Source: Chloroflexota bacterium (GTDB lineage: Bacteria; Chloroflexota; Dehalococcoidia; Tepidiformales; Tepidiformaceae). Taken from it: DNA of 64,000 nucleotides. A program made the translations under genes and the position numbers. This document shows, piece by piece, positions 8,027 to 18,059 of the stretch (positions are counted from its first letter, which is position 1; each line of letters begins with the position of its first letter). Below the pieces are notes generated by a model. That model did not search any database. It was not told the DNA's origin and saw nothing but the letters and a program-made list of their open reading frames with translations. The DNA lies in NCBI GenBank assembly GCA_016191435.1, contig JACPOQ010000028.1:177155-241154 (forward strand). The letters are read 5' to 3'.

Positions 8027-9691
8027 CTACACCACCACGCGCTCGCGGTACTCGCCATAGACCTTGCGCCACATGTTGCAGACTTCCCCGACCGTCGCGC
8101 CCGCGTTCACCGCATCGATGATGAACGGCATGGTGTTCGTCTTCTCTTCCCGGCTGGCGGCTTCCAGGCGCGACAGCGCCTCCGCCCAGCGCTGCTGGTC
8201 GCGTTCGGCCTTGTGATTCTTCAGCCGAGCAAGGTGCCGCCGCTCACCCTCGGGGTCGAACTGCAGGATGGGGATCTCCAGCGACTCGTCCATCTTGTAC
8301 TCGTTTACGCCCACGACGATGCGGTCGCGCGTCTCCACTTCGCGCTGGTGCCGCGACGACGACTCCACCGTCTCACGGTGGAAGTAGCCCGTCTCGATCG
8401 CCGGGATGACGCCCCCGAGTGCGTAAATCTGCTCGAAGATCTTGTTGACGTCGGCTTCCATGTCCGAGGTCAGGCGCTCGACGAAGTACGAACCCCCGAG
8501 CGGGTCCACCGTGTTCACGACGCCACTCTCATGCAGGATGACCTGCTGCGTGCGCACCGCGAGCCGCGCGGCCTTGTCGCTCGGCAGCGCGATCGCTTCG
8601 TCCATGGAGTCGGTGTGCAACGATTGTGTCCCGCCCAGCACCGCCGCCAGCGCCTGGATGGCGACCCGCACCAGGTTGACCTCCGGCTGCTGCTCCGTGA
8701 GCGAGACACCCGCCGTCTGAGTGTGGAAGCGCATCAGCCACGAGCGTTCCTTCTTCGCACCATACTTCTCGCGCATCAGCCGCGCCCAGATACGCCGCGA
8801 CGCCCGGAACTTCGCGATCTCTTCGAAGAAGTCGTTGTGGCTGTTGAAGAAGAACGAGATGCGCGGCGCGAAGTCGTCGATGTCCATGCCGCGCGCGAGC
8901 GCCCAGCGCACGTACTCCTCGCCGTCCGCGAGTGTGAACGCGAGCTCCTGCGCGGCGGTCGTGCCGGCCTCGCGGATGTGGTAGCCGCTCACACTCACCG
9001 GGTTCCAGAGTGGCATCTCCTTCGTCGCGAATTCGATCGTGTCCGTCACCAGCCGCATCGATTCTTGTGGCGGGTAGATGTACTCGTTCTGGGCGATGAA
9101 TTCCTTGAGGATGTCGTTCTGGAGCGTGCCCGCAAGCTTCGCGCGGGGGATGCCGCGCTTCTCGGCGGCGGCGATGAACAGTGCCCACACCACCGGCGCG
9201 GGGCTGTTGATCGTCATGGAGGTCGTGATCCTGTCGAGCGGCAGGTCCGCGAGCAGCAGGTCCATATCGGCGAGCGAATCGATGGCGACGCCGCAGCTCC
9301 CGAATTCGCCTTCCGCCCAGGTCTCATCGTGGTCGTAGCCCATCAGCGTGGGCATGTCGAACGCGATGGAAAGGCCGTTGTTGCCGGCCTTCAGCAGGTC
9401 CTTGTAGCGCTGGTTCGTCTCCTCGGCCGAGCCGAAGCCGCTGAACATGCGGATGGTCCACGGCTTGCCCCGGTACCCGGTCTTGTGGACTCCGCGGGTG
9501 TAGGGGTACGACCCGGGCAAGTTGATGTCGCGCTCGTAATCGATGTCCTCGACATCCGTCGGGTCGTACAGCCGGTCGATGGGGCGGCTGGAGACGGTCA
9601 TGAACGGCCCGGCGAGCTCCCGCCCCTCATGCAGGACGGACTCGTCGTACGCCTCGCGAAGCTGGCGGGCGCGGTCCATATCGGTCGTCAT
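8027..9691 (-). CDS. Acyl-CoA mutase large subunit, isobutyryl-CoA mutase-like
   Basis: 554-residue substrate-binding barrel of the coenzyme-B12 acyl-CoA mutases. It lacks the C-terminal B12-binding domain, so a separate small subunit must exist elsewhere. The barrel core reads [15 protein letters not shown], and SGYH (His238) is the conserved catalytic histidine. Two specificity positions differ from methylmalonyl-CoA mutase: Phe83 (RMFSGFG) replaces the Tyr of P. shermanii Tyr89, and Gln201 (KEFIAQN) replaces Arg207. That Phe/Gln pair is the hallmark of isobutyryl-CoA mutase (IcmA). The ATG at 9691 has GGAGG upstream; the open frame to 9802 is read-through. Automatic annotation would call this methylmalonyl-CoA mutase. 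Confidence 0.9.
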   Translation of the reverse strand: MTTDMDRARQLREAYDESVLHEGRELAGPFMTVSSRPIDRLYDPTDVEDIDYERDINLPGSYPYTRGVHKTGYRGKPWTIRMFSGFGSAEETNQRYKDLLKAGNNGLSIAFDMPTLMGYDHDETWAEGEFGSCGVAIDSLADMDLLLADLPLDRITTSMTINSPAPVVWALFIAAAEKRGIPRAKLAGTLQNDILKEFIAQNEYIYPPQESMRLVTDTIEFATKEMPLWNPVSVSGYHIREAGTTAAQELAFTLADGEEYVRWALARGMDIDDFAPRISFFFNSHNDFFEEIAKFRASRRIWARLMREKYGAKKERSWLMRFHTQTAGVSLTEQQPEVNLVRVAIQALAAVLGGTQSLHTDSMDEAIALPSDKAARLAVRTQQVILHESGVVNTVDPLGGSYFVERLTSDMEADVNKIFEQIYALGGVIPAIETGYFHRETVESSSRHQREVETRDRIVVGVNEYKMDESLEIPILQFDPEGERRHLARLKNHKAERDQQRWAEALSRLEAASREEKTNTMPFIIDAVNAGATVGEVCNMWRKVYGEYRERVVV

Positions 9692-9826
9692 GGAGCCTCC
9701 GGGATTGCTAATGCGGCCAGTGTATCGCAGGACCGCGCCACCCGGCGCGGTCCTACGAGGCGGCGGGCACCCCGGAGGCTCCGCCGAACCGGCTGATCCC
9801 ACTGGACCGCCTGGCGGCGCGCCCCG

Positions 9827-11278
9827 CTACACCCGCACGGTGATCTTGTGCAGGCCCGCTACGCCAGAGGGATGGGGGGAGCGGGATTCCGTGTCCTGGG
9901 GCTGGCCCGTGGCGTCGGTGGCGCGCACCACGAGGTCGTGCTTGCCGGCCCCGAGGTCCAGCGGGAGCTGCCAGCGGCGCCAGCTCAGGGCGCTGGCCGG
10001 CGCCTCGAGCTGCGCCTCCCGCCACGTCCGGCCGCCGTCCGTCGAGAGCTCTACGAGCGCCACGCCGCGGTCGCCGGCCCATGCCACGCCGGCCGCGACC
10101 GCCGGTCCCGTGAGGCGTGCGCCATCGCGCGGCGTGTCGATCCGCGCTCCCGTCCGCATGATGGCTTCGTCGCTCCAGCCCCGCCGTTCCCAGTACCCCT
10201 TGCCTGACTCGGCGACGAGTTGCAGGCCAGCCACCCACTTCACACTCCGCATCCCGTAGCGGCCCGGGAACAGCAGGCGCACCGGATACCCGTGTGCCGG
10301 TGGCAACACCTCGCCTCCGAGGGCGTAGGCCACGAGCACGGTCTCCTGGTCCGCCAGGTCCACGGTTTCGTCGTAGCCGTCGGCGGCCGTTACGCGCAGC
10401 GCGGTCGCCGCTGCGGTCGGCGACACAACGTCCAGCAACCGCGCCAGCGGGAAGCCCACCCAGGCGCCGTTCGAGACGAGTTTCCCGCCGACGGGATTGG
10501 AGATGCACTGCAACAGCAGCGGAACCTCCGTCGCCGGCATCGCCCGGATCTCTTCGAAGCTAAAAGTGCGCGGCGCTTCGACCTCGCCATCGACCTCGAG
10601 GCGCCAGCCATCCGCGTCGACCGCCGGCCGGTTGAGGTCGATGTCGACCACATAGTGGTCGGCCGGAGCCGTGATGCGCGGCGATAGGCCGCGGACCTCG
10701 CTGAAAGCGCCGTCTGAAGCCAGCGTGCTTGTGATTGCCAGGCGTTCGCGCGGCCGCGGCGCACGCCCGCGGGCCAGCGCCGCGGCGCCGGCCATGACCG
10801 CGACCACTCCCAGTGCGCCAGAGGCCGCGACGAATCGGCGGCGTGACTCCATCCCGGGTCTTGTTCGCCGGCCAGCGAACGCTTCGGCGGTTAGCCACGC
10901 GGCGCCACTCGCGGCGATCGCCGCCGCGACTGCCGCCCGTGGCTGGACCGCCACAGGCTCGACCCAGGACGCCAGGATGGTGATTGCGAACGCGATCAGC
11001 CCGGCAAGGGCCGGGCGTGCGCGCGGCGCCGCCACGGCCCCGGCAACCAGCGCAATGACGATGGCCCCGGTCAACAGGTCGCTGGCACGCGACCCGAAGC
11101 GGTCGATGGCGTCGGTGGCGAGTGCGCCCGGCGTCCGCCGGATTAGCCAGTCGCCCACTGCGTAGGGGACGAACGGAGCCGGCCGCCACGCCATCCGCAA
11201 CAGGAACTGCGCGGCAAGAGCGGCGATGTACGGAGCCAACCTGGCCGCGGGCGACTGCCATCGTTGCCAACGCGTCAT
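9827..11278 (-). CDS. Membrane-anchored sulfite-oxidase-like molybdoprotein
   Basis: 483 residues in two parts. Residues 1-170 hold several hydrophobic segments (about 15-30, 66-85, 88-106, 115-130, 150-170), the last preceded by SRRRFVA, which resembles an internal twin-arginine motif. Residues 200-370 form the molybdopterin domain with the Mo-ligand cysteine in LLQCISNPVGG (Cys258), RVTAADGYDETV and GYPVRLLFPGRYG; residues 385-483 match the dimerisation domain. It probably oxidises a small substrate outside the membrane, with an unknown electron acceptor. Its ATG overlaps the stop of the preceding 91-codon fragment (ATGA), implying coupled translation. Confidence 0.88.
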   Translation of the reverse strand: MTRWQRWQSPAARLAPYIAALAAQFLLRMAWRPAPFVPYAVGDWLIRRTPGALATDAIDRFGSRASDLLTGAIVIALVAGAVAAPRARPALAGLIAFAITILASWVEPVAVQPRAAVAAAIAASGAAWLTAEAFAGRRTRPGMESRRRFVAASGALGVVAVMAGAAALARGRAPRPRERLAITSTLASDGAFSEVRGLSPRITAPADHYVVDIDLNRPAVDADGWRLEVDGEVEAPRTFSFEEIRAMPATEVPLLLQCISNPVGGKLVSNGAWVGFPLARLLDVVSPTAAATALRVTAADGYDETVDLADQETVLVAYALGGEVLPPAHGYPVRLLFPGRYGMRSVKWVAGLQLVAESGKGYWERRGWSDEAIMRTGARIDTPRDGARLTGPAVAAGVAWAGDRGVALVELSTDGGRTWREAQLEAPASALSWRRWQLPLDLGAGKHDLVVRATDATGQPQDTESRSPHPSGVAGLHKITVRV

Positions 11279-11550
11279 AACGCCAGCGACTCCTGCAAGC
11301 GCGCACGTTCGAATTCGGCCGGCTTCCCGTTCAGCGTGACGTCGCCGCCTCGCGTGGGCAACGCCCCAATGATGGCGCCGGCCGGCGAGGTCTCACCGGC
11401 CCCATTGCGCCGCGTCACACGGACCATCCGGCGACGCAGCACGCCGATGGAGAGATTGCTCATCACGACGCTTCGACCATACGCCACGGCGAGGCGATCC
11501 GTCGCCCGCAGCCGTCTGGACGGCGCGTCGACCGAGGTCGCCCGGCCCAA
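11275..11550 (-). pseudogene. Decayed ABC ATPase N-terminus, UrtE/LivF-like
   Basis: 91-codon frame (TTG start) in which residues from about 14 on line up with the start of a branched-chain amino acid/urea type ABC ATPase: VAYGRSVVMSNLSIGV, then a damaged Walker A (RRNGAGETS in place of GRNGAGKTT, the essential Lys changed to Glu), then AIIGALPTRGGDVTLNGKPAE and an ARL segment. It stops before the Q-loop, signature and Walker B. Lying directly behind the urease genes, it is plausibly the remnant of urtE, a urea-uptake gene often linked to urease. Its stop overlaps the start of the molybdoprotein gene, so it may survive as a coupling leader. The family match is by eye. Confidence 0.5.
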
Positions 11551-11618
11551 CGATTCCAGGAATGAGATCTAGATGCACCACCCCACCGGCGCCCTCGGTT
11601 GCGAACGGCGAGAGAAAT

Positions 11619-12431
11619 TCAATGTCGCGTTGCGTCCGTGGAATCCTGCGGCATGGTCGCGGGATCTACGCCGGACCGGGCCGCCGTCTCCAGCGCCGCC
11701 ACGCCCGCCAGGGCGGCCCCCAGCGAGTCGCAAAGTCCCCGGAAGCAGCTTCCGCCGGCGCGCAACGAACCCCCTCCGCCAACGATGCCGGCGCAACTCA
11801 CCAGCCGTTCCCAGAGCGCCTCGCCACCCGCGGGCCACGCGCCCGCGGCCAGCACGGTGAGCGATGCCGCTGCCCCGGCGAACATTCCCGGGCTGTCAAT
11901 GTCCGCGCTGGACGGTTCGTAGACTGCGTCTTCGGCGAACGCGAGCCGCCCGCCGGCGTGCACAACTGTCCGCAATCGCAGGCGCCGGAAGGCCCCGCGT
12001 TCGCCCATCCCGCTGCGCCCGGGGACGACGATGGTGGCCGCGAGCACGCGCGCGCCCGCGGCCGCGTCGATGCGCAATCCGGCCGCGTGGTCGGAATCGC
12101 GCTGGGGAATGAGCGCGCCCGGCAGGTAGATGAGCGTCGCGCCGGGCCCGGCTCGGAGGTGCGTCACCGTGGCGCCGGGTCCAGGGCCGCGCAGCGGCAT
12201 CGCCGCCATCGAACGCACCACCAGGCGCGTCGCGGCGCCGGCCGTGATCGCGGTGCGGTGCAGATCCCCGCCGAATACGCCATCGCCGAGGAGCTGGTGC
12301 GTCGCTCCGCACCAGCCGTCGGCGGCCCGGCGGGCCAGGGTCCAGCGCTGTGGCGCCGTCGCCTCGGCGCGGGCGATGCGCTCGCTACCGCCAATGCATG
12401 CCGCGACAAGCCGGGCACGTGAGGTGCTCAC
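11619..12431 (-). CDS. ureD: Urease accessory protein UreD
   Basis: 270-residue accessory protein that, with UreF and UreG, forms the complex delivering nickel and CO2 to the urease apoenzyme. Family marks include [20 protein letters not shown] and the [15 protein letters not shown] stretch. It starts at a GTG (12431) that overlaps the ureG stop (GTGA), giving the normal UreD length; the upstream frame to 12626 lies inside ureG and is ignored. Last gene of ureABCFGD. UreD sequences are poorly conserved, so context carries much of the weight. Confidence 0.9.
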   Translation of the reverse strand: MSTSRARLVAACIGGSERIARAEATAPQRWTLARRAADGWCGATHQLLGDGVFGGDLHRTAITAGAATRLVVRSMAAMPLRGPGPGATVTHLRAGPGATLIYLPGALIPQRDSDHAAGLRIDAAAGARVLAATIVVPGRSGMGERGAFRRLRLRTVVHAGGRLAFAEDAVYEPSSADIDSPGMFAGAAASLTVLAAGAWPAGGEALWERLVSCAGIVGGGGSLRAGGSCFRGLCDSLGAALAGVAALETAARSGVDPATMPQDSTDATRH

Positions 12432-13051
12432 CGTCCCCGCGCGTTGGACAGCTCGCCGGCAACCCAGGCCGCGAGCGCCCGCCGGTCGGCCGGGTCGCGC
12501 ATGTCGGTGACCAGCAACGGCCGCTCGCCTCGCGCCGCGGCAGCCTCGCGGCGCATGACATCCAGGTCGGCGCCGACGTAGGGCGCGAGGTCGCGCTTGT
12601 TGATCACGAGCAGGTTCGAAGCGCACACGCCGGGTCCGCCCTTGCGCGGGATCTTGTCCCCGCCGGCCACGTCGATGACGTAGATGACGCGGTCGACCAG
12701 TTCCGGGCTGAAGGTCGCGGAAAGGTTGTCGCCGCCGCTCTCCATCAGCACGAGATCGAGGCCGGCATGCCGGTTCGCCAGTTCGTCGATGGCGCGCAGG
12801 TTCAGTGAGGCGTCCTCGCGGATCGCCGAGTGCGGGCAGCCTCCCGTCGCCACCCCGATGATCCGCTCGGGCTGGAGCGCCGAGTGCCGGGTGAGGAAGC
12901 GCGCGTCCTCATCGGTGTAGATGTCGTTGGTGACGACGGCGATGCTGAAACGCTCGCGCAGCGCCTCGCAGAGCGCGAGCACGCTCGCCGTTTTCCCCGA
13001 GCCAACAGGGCCCGCGATGCCCACCCGGAAAATGCCGCGCGGATCCAGCAT
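12428..13051 (-). CDS. ureG: Urease accessory GTPase UreG
   Basis: 207-residue SIMIBI-class GTPase that drives nickel insertion into urease. The P-loop is GPVGSGKT (residues 14-21), the nickel-binding CPH motif is in [11 protein letters not shown], followed by an [11 protein letters not shown] segment, and the base-specificity motif is INKRDL. The ATG at 13051 gives the standard N-terminus ([12 protein letters not shown]) with GGAG five bases upstream; the frame open to 13387 is inside ureF. 65 bases separate it from ureF and a 4-base overlap joins it to ureD. Confidence 0.96.
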   Translation of the reverse strand: MLDPRGIFRVGIAGPVGSGKTASVLALCEALRERFSIAVVTNDIYTDEDARFLTRHSALQPERIIGVATGGCPHSAIREDASLNLRAIDELANRHAGLDLVLMESGGDNLSATFSPELVDRVIYVIDVAGGDKIPRKGGPGVCASNLLVINKRDLAPYVGADLDVMRREAAAARGERPLLVTDMRDPADRRALAAWVAGELSNARGR

Positions 13052-13116
13052 GCCAGCTCCGGCGCGACGCTCCCCAGCGGCGCCGGGGCTATGTACTGCG
13101 GCCCACGATGGCCCTG

Positions 13117-13806
13117 TCACGAGGCGAACATCCGGAAGGCTACCGTTGGATGCAGGAGCGCCGCCACATCCAGCGCGGGCGCGAACGCTCCCGGTGAGAA
13201 TCGCCCCGGCCGCTCCAGTACGGCCACCACCGTCTGCTCGACACCCTGCGAGGCATTCGCCACGAGGCGGGTCGCCGCGCCCTGGCCCACCAGCCCGAGG
13301 CGCACGGCCGCCTGCGTCACCGAGGTGACCAGCGCCATCCCGAGCGCCCCGAGCGCAAGCGGGAGAGGAACGTTGTGATCCGAACACAATGCGCCAAAGA
13401 CCACTGCGTACTGACCGGGCGAATCGCCGCGCCTCACGGCCTCAAGGTGCCTTTCCCCGCCGCCCGTTGCGCCCTCCCCCAGGTCCGCGGCCGCTACGAG
13501 CAGGCGTTCGCCCATTGCCCGGCCCGCCTCGCGTTCAGCCGGCGCTGCAATCGACGCGTCCAGCAGGTCATCGATGCGTATGAGAGCCTCCCCCCAGCCG
13601 GCGCGATGGGCGGCCCGCGCTGCCGGCAGCCACTGCCCGCCGCCCACCTGCCTCACATACGCCCGCAGCAGCGCTGCCAGCGCTCGCTCGTCCAGCCGCT
13701 CTTGCCGCGCGAGCCATTCGAGCCCATGGCTATACGCGAACCCCCCGACCGGAAACCCCGAGTCCGACACCTGCAACAGGCGCAAGAATGGCAGCAGCGT
13801 GGTCAT
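13117..13806 (-). CDS. ureF: Urease accessory protein UreF
   Basis: 229-residue helical protein that activates UreG within the UreDFG complex. The opening [21 protein letters not shown] is the family signature, and the C-terminal part ([11 protein letters not shown]) is also typical. Its ATG overlaps the last base of the ureC stop (TGATG), so translation is coupled. The upstream frame to 13881 lies within ureC and is not used. Confidence 0.95.
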   Translation of the reverse strand: MTTLLPFLRLLQVSDSGFPVGGFAYSHGLEWLARQERLDERALAALLRAYVRQVGGGQWLPAARAAHRAGWGEALIRIDDLLDASIAAPAEREAGRAMGERLLVAAADLGEGATGGGERHLEAVRRGDSPGQYAVVFGALCSDHNVPLPLALGALGMALVTSVTQAAVRLGLVGQGAATRLVANASQGVEQTVVAVLERPGRFSPGAFAPALDVAALLHPTVAFRMFAS

Positions 13807-15506
13807 CAAAACAGGAAGTAGCGCTGCGCCATGGGCAGCACCGTCGCCGGCTCGCAGGTCGCCAGTTGGCCATCGACCCACACGGCGAACGTTTCGGGGT
13901 CGACCCGGATGTCGGGCGTGGCGCCGTTCTGGACCATCGATGCCTTGCCGATGTCACGCGTACCTCGCACTGCTACCGCCGGCGTGCGCAGGCCGAGTTC
14001 TTCGCACACGCCGGCCGCCAGCGCCGCTTGCGACGTGAAAATGCGGCGTGTCGAAGGCACCGACGCACCGAACATCGGCCGGTAGCGCACCGGTTGCGGC
14101 GTCGGGATGCTCGCGCCCGGGTCCCCCATCGCCGCGTGGGCGATCATCCCGCCCTTCATCACCAACTCCGGCTTCACGCCGAAGAACGCCGGCGACCATA
14201 GCACCAGGTCCGCAAGCTTCCCCACTTCGATACTCCCCACCTCGTGCGCGATCCCCTGCGCGATCGCCGGGTTGATGGTGTACTTCGCGATGTACCGCTT
14301 GATCCGTGAGTTGTCGGCGGCCGGTGTGTCGCCCGGCAGTGTGCCGCGCTGCTCCTTCATCTTGTGGGCCGTTTGCCAGGTGCGAAGGACTACCTCACCG
14401 GCCCTGCCCATGGCCTGGCTGTCGCTCGACATCATCGAGATCGCGCCGAGGTCGTGGAGAACGTCCTCCGCCGCAATCGTGCTGGCGCGGATGCGCGATT
14501 CCGCGAACGCGATGTCCTCCGGCACATTCGGGTTCAGGTGGTGGCAGACCATGAGCATATCGAGGTGCTCTTGCATCGTGTTCACGGTGTAGGGCCGCGT
14601 CGGGTTCGTTGACGAAGGCAGCACGTTCGGCAGCGAGGCGACACGAATGATGTCCGGCGCGTGCCCGCCGCCCGCCCCCTCCGTATGGAAGGTGTGGATC
14701 GTGCGCCCGCCGATGGCTGCGATCGTGTCCTCCACGAATCCCGCCTCGTTGAGCGTGTCGGTGTGGATCGCGACCTGCACGTCGAACGCATCCGCGACTC
14801 GCAGGCAGGCGTCGATGGCGGCGGGTGTGGAGCCCCAGTCCTCATGCAGCTTCAAGCCGCACGCGCCTGCCTCGACCTGGGCCTCGATGGCTGCCGGGTC
14901 GCTGCTGTTGCCCTTGCCGAAAAGCCCGATGTTGACCGGGTAGGCGTCGGCCGCCTCGAGCATGCGCGCAATGTTCCAGGCGCCGGGAGTGCACGTGGTC
15001 GCGTTTGTCCCGGTTGCCGGCCCCACGCCGCCGCCGAGCAACGTCGTCACGCCGTTCGTCAACGACTCCACCACGATCTGTGGGCAGATGAGGTGGACGT
15101 GGGCGTCGATCGCGCCCGCCGTCAAAATGAGGTGCTCGCCGGCGACCACCTCGGTGCCAGGCCCGATGACCATCCCGGGCATTATCCCGTCCATCGTGTC
15201 GGGGTTCCCCGCCGCCCCGATCCCGGCGATGCGCCCGGCGACAATGCCGACATCGGCCTTCACGATGCCCCAATGGTCGATGATGAGGGCATTCGTGATC
15301 ACGAGGTCGAGCGCGTCCAGGTGCGAGGCCGTCTGCGCCATGCCGTCGCGGATGGATTTCCCGCCGCCGAACGACGCCTCCTCGCCGGGCACGTGCAGGT
15401 CGGCTTCGATCTCCGCGAACAAGTTCGTGTCCGCCAGCCGCACCCTGTCGCCGGTAGTGGGCCCGTACAGGTGCGCGTACCGTTCGCGTGAGACACGCAG
15501 GCTCAC
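13806..15506 (-). CDS. ureC: Urease alpha subunit
   Basis: 566-residue catalytic subunit hydrolysing urea to ammonia and carbamate at a dinickel centre. All ligands are visible: HVH in [10 protein letters not shown], the carbamylated lysine in [10 protein letters not shown], histidines in [12 protein letters not shown], the flap histidine in MVCHHLNP and the aspartate in [11 protein letters not shown]. Length is standard. It starts at GTG 15506, overlapping the ureB stop (GTGA). Nothing suggests loss of function. Confidence 0.99.
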   Translation of the reverse strand: MSLRVSRERYAHLYGPTTGDRVRLADTNLFAEIEADLHVPGEEASFGGGKSIRDGMAQTASHLDALDLVITNALIIDHWGIVKADVGIVAGRIAGIGAAGNPDTMDGIMPGMVIGPGTEVVAGEHLILTAGAIDAHVHLICPQIVVESLTNGVTTLLGGGVGPATGTNATTCTPGAWNIARMLEAADAYPVNIGLFGKGNSSDPAAIEAQVEAGACGLKLHEDWGSTPAAIDACLRVADAFDVQVAIHTDTLNEAGFVEDTIAAIGGRTIHTFHTEGAGGGHAPDIIRVASLPNVLPSSTNPTRPYTVNTMQEHLDMLMVCHHLNPNVPEDIAFAESRIRASTIAAEDVLHDLGAISMMSSDSQAMGRAGEVVLRTWQTAHKMKEQRGTLPGDTPAADNSRIKRYIAKYTINPAIAQGIAHEVGSIEVGKLADLVLWSPAFFGVKPELVMKGGMIAHAAMGDPGASIPTPQPVRYRPMFGASVPSTRRIFTSQAALAAGVCEELGLRTPAVAVRGTRDIGKASMVQNGATPDIRVDPETFAVWVDGQLATCEPATVLPMAQRYFLF

Positions 15507-15883
15507 GGCGTCGCGTCCGGCGAGGCCAGGAATCCCCGTTCCCGTGCCCGCGCAGCAGCTGCCTCGAAGCCTTCGCCGCCGGCCAGCCCGTTGAACCCGA
15601 GTATGCGCCGCGCGCCACCGAACGGTACGAGCGGGACCCAGTGCGTCTGTCCCGCCTCGAACCGCACGGACGTGCCAGAGGGAATATCGAGCCGCGTGCC
15701 GAATGTTCGCGTGCGGTCGAAACGCAGTGCGCGATTGACTTCGAAGAAATGGAAGTGCGAACCGACCTGGATCGCGCGGTCGCCGGTGTTGGTGACCTCC
15801 AGTTGCTCTGCGGTCCGCGCTTCGTTCAGCACGATCTCGCCATCTCCGTACACGATCTCGCCGGGGATCAGTTCGCCGCTCAT
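15503..15883 (-). CDS. ureB: Urease beta subunit
   Basis: 126-residue structural subunit. It opens [20 protein letters not shown] and contains [20 protein letters not shown] and [19 protein letters not shown], the classic beta-subunit blocks; the C-terminal tail is slightly longer than average. ATG overlaps the ureA stop by 4 bases, and its own stop overlaps ureC, so ureA-B-C are tightly coupled separate genes, as in most bacteria (fused in Helicobacter). Confidence 0.97.
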   Translation of the reverse strand: MSGELIPGEIVYGDGEIVLNEARTAEQLEVTNTGDRAIQVGSHFHFFEVNRALRFDRTRTFGTRLDIPSGTSVRFEAGQTHWVPLVPFGGARRILGFNGLAGGEGFEAAAARARERGFLASPDATP

Positions 15884-16182
15884 GGGATGGGGTTGTGCAG
15901 GGTCACGAGCTTCGTCCCATCGGGGAACGTGGCCTCCACCTGCACACTTTCAATCATCTCGGGAATGCCTTCGAGCACGTCGTCGCGTGACAGAAATGCG
16001 CCCTGCATGCCCATGAGTGTGGCCACGGATGCGCCGTCGCGGGCGCGTTCCATGAGACCGCTGGCGATCAGCGCCACCGCTTCGGGGTAGTTGAGCCGCA
16101 GCCCGCGCGCGTGGCGGTCCCGCGCGACCATGGCCGCAAGCGACACCAGGAGCTTGTCCACTTCCCGGTCGGTCAGTCGCAC
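15880..16182 (-). CDS. ureA: Urease gamma subunit
   Basis: 100-residue subunit with the family blocks [39 protein letters not shown] and [24 protein letters not shown] at 16182 with GGGGAGA about 8 bases upstream gives the standard N-terminus; the much longer open frame to 16863 is antisense to the lipoprotein gene and rejected. First gene of ureABCFGD. No ureE, whose His-rich tail stores nickel, lies in the cluster. Confidence 0.96.
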   Translation of the reverse strand: MRLTDREVDKLLVSLAAMVARDRHARGLRLNYPEAVALIASGLMERARDGASVATLMGMQGAFLSRDDVLEGIPEMIESVQVEATFPDGTKLVTLHNPIP

Positions 16183-16326
16183 CGCCTGTCTCCCCGCCGC
16201 CTGTCGCGGTCGTGCCAGACTATCGTCCGCACGTTTCGAGCGCGTTTCGCTGACGCAGCCTGGCCGGTGAGGCAGCTGCGCCGCGCCGTTTACCGGGATC
16301 CCGGGCCATGGGGGTACGGTAGAGCG

Positions 16327-17139
16327 ATGCGGAGATACGAACTGACCTGGAAGTTCGGGGCAATTGCGGCGGCGATCGGAGTCGTGGTGGGCGCCGCGTG
16401 CTCCGATTCCAACGACAGCAACACCCCAACACCCGCCCCCACCACGCCGGCGCCTTCCGCCACCGCGGCGCGCTCCGCAACGCCAAACCCAACGCCCACC
16501 GCGACGCCGTCGCCTGTCGCGACCGCGTCGCCATCGGGCGCCGCCCGGATCGCGACTACCGCCGGTTACTTCCTGTACGTCACGCGGTCCGGCGACACCG
16601 GCATCAGCGTCGCGGGCTATTTCAACGGCGAGCCTGGCACTGCGAAGGCGGGCTTCCCGCAGCAGATCCTCGATGTCAACGGCATCACCGGGCAGAACCT
16701 CCCGCCCGGGCAGGAGATCGCGATCCCCCTCATCCGCACCGGCCGCGACATCATCCCCGGCGCCGGCATCACGCTCACGCTCCAGCAGGCAGGCTCGAAG
16801 CTCGCACTGCTGGAGCCGGGCGCGGCGATCCTCGCGGCCTACCAGGACCGCGTTGTGCTGCACAAGGTGGAGTTGGCCGGGGCCGACGGCTATCGCATGG
16901 AGTACTGGCTCGCGGACTCCACCATTACGACGGCGGACGGCGGCTTCAACCGCGACGCCAAAGTCACCACGCCGCTGCTGGTGATCGGCGCCGGGTCATT
17001 GGCGGCTGCGCAGTCCAGCTCTGACACGACTGCGTTCGAGCGAGGCGGCCAGCGCTACAGCGTTGGAGCGCTCGCCGGCGCCACCACATCCGCAACGGAC
17101 CTGGCCGCGCAGCTGCAGGTCGCGCCCGCCGGGCCATAG
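16327..17139 (+). CDS. Putative lipoprotein with LysM-like domain
   Basis: 270 residues. The N-terminus is a lipoprotein signal with lipobox VGAAC (Cys25), followed by a Thr/Pro/Ala-rich linker to about residue 75. Residues 80-140 resemble a LysM domain: [16 protein letters not shown], a DVNGI segment and [10 protein letters not shown], the usual start, middle and end of that peptidoglycan-binding fold. A C-terminal 130 residues are unrecognised. It diverges from ureA with about 145 bases between, which must hold both promoters. The start ATG follows a weak GGTAGAG. Confidence 0.65.
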   Translation: MRRYELTWKFGAIAAAIGVVVGAACSDSNDSNTPTPAPTTPAPSATAARSATPNPTPTATPSPVATASPSGAARIATTAGYFLYVTRSGDTGISVAGYFNGEPGTAKAGFPQQILDVNGITGQNLPPGQEIAIPLIRTGRDIIPGAGITLTLQQAGSKLALLEPGAAILAAYQDRVVLHKVELAGADGYRMEYWLADSTITTADGGFNRDAKVTTPLLVIGAGSLAAAQSSSDTTAFERGGQRYSVGALAGATTSATDLAAQLQVAPAGP

Positions 17140-17157
17140 CCCGCCGCAATCCGTTCG

Positions 17158-18003
17158 TCAGATGCGCTGGTGACCGGGTTCCGTCTCCCACATCGGGGCG
17201 AGCTGGTGGTATCCGCCACCGGCGGTCCAGCCCCCGTCCACATAAAGGACGTGGCCGGTGATGTAGCGGCCCGCATCCGAGGCGAGAAACACGACGGCCG
17301 CCTCAAGGTCTTCGGGGCGGCCGAGGCGGCCCAACGGCGTGCGGCTGATGGTGTGTTCGCGCGTCACGGGGCTCGATTCGTAGACCTTGTCCATCATCTC
17401 GGTGCCCTCGGTGTAGGCGGGCGCGATGGCGTTCACGCGGATGCCCTCCCGCGCGTATTCCAGCGCCAGCACCCGCGTGAGGGCATCCACGCCGCCCTTC
17501 GCCGCGTGATACGACGCCGCCCGGAATTCGCTCCCAACCTTCCCGAGGATCGAGCTGACGTTGATGATCACGCCGCCGCCCTGCCTCAGCATTTGCGCTC
17601 CCGCCAGGCGGCAGCCGTTCATCGTCGCGATCAGGTCCAGTTCCACCACTGAGCGCATCCGCCGCATCGGCGCGAGGTCGTGCCGGAGCGCCGAGCGGTC
17701 GGTGAAGCCGGCGTTGTTCACGAGGATATCGACCGACCCGTATTCGGCCACGGTCGTTGCGAAGAGTTGCTCGAACTGCGCGTCGTCGGTGATGTCCGCC
17801 GCGAGCGGGGTCGCTTTCACGCCGTACGTGCGGCACATCGCGGCCGTCTCATCGATGAGCTCCTTGCGGCGCGCCGTCACCACGACATTCGCCCCCGCCC
17901 GTGCCAGGCCGCGCGCAAATGCCACGCCAATGCCGGCCGACGCCCCGGTGACGATCGCCGTCTTCCCATCGAGCTTGAACATGTCGCAAAACGTGGGGTC
18001 CAT
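17158..18003 (-). CDS. Short-chain dehydrogenase/reductase
   Basis: 281-residue classical SDR. The NAD(P) motif is TGASAGIG (residues 19-26), VNNAGF follows, and the catalytic Ser and YxxxK lie in NVSSILGK and YHAAKGG. C-terminal SDAGRYITGHVLYVDGGW is the usual ending. The ATG at 18003 has GGGGAGG about 6 bases upstream. An Arg after the first strand (VVTARRKE) is compatible with NADP preference. The substrate is unknown; it stands between the convergent lipoprotein gene and the guanylate-kinase-like gene. Confidence 0.9.
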   Translation of the reverse strand: MDPTFCDMFKLDGKTAIVTGASAGIGVAFARGLARAGANVVVTARRKELIDETAAMCRTYGVKATPLAADITDDAQFEQLFATTVAEYGSVDILVNNAGFTDRSALRHDLAPMRRMRSVVELDLIATMNGCRLAGAQMLRQGGGVIINVSSILGKVGSEFRAASYHAAKGGVDALTRVLALEYAREGIRVNAIAPAYTEGTEMMDKVYESSPVTREHTISRTPLGRLGRPEDLEAAVVFLASDAGRYITGHVLYVDGGWTAGGGYHQLAPMWETEPGHQRI

Positions 18004-18059
18004 GGCTGCCTCCCCGGGAGTGTGGGCGGAATCCTACGCCCGGGCGGAGAGCCGGGAAA

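Noticed and set aside
518..9796. Long plus-strand open frames opposite minus-strand genes (for example 518-1249, 5155-6837 and 7415-9796)
   Set aside because: They mirror the third-position GC bias of the real genes, have His/Arg/Pro-rich low-complexity translations and no recognisable domain or RBS.
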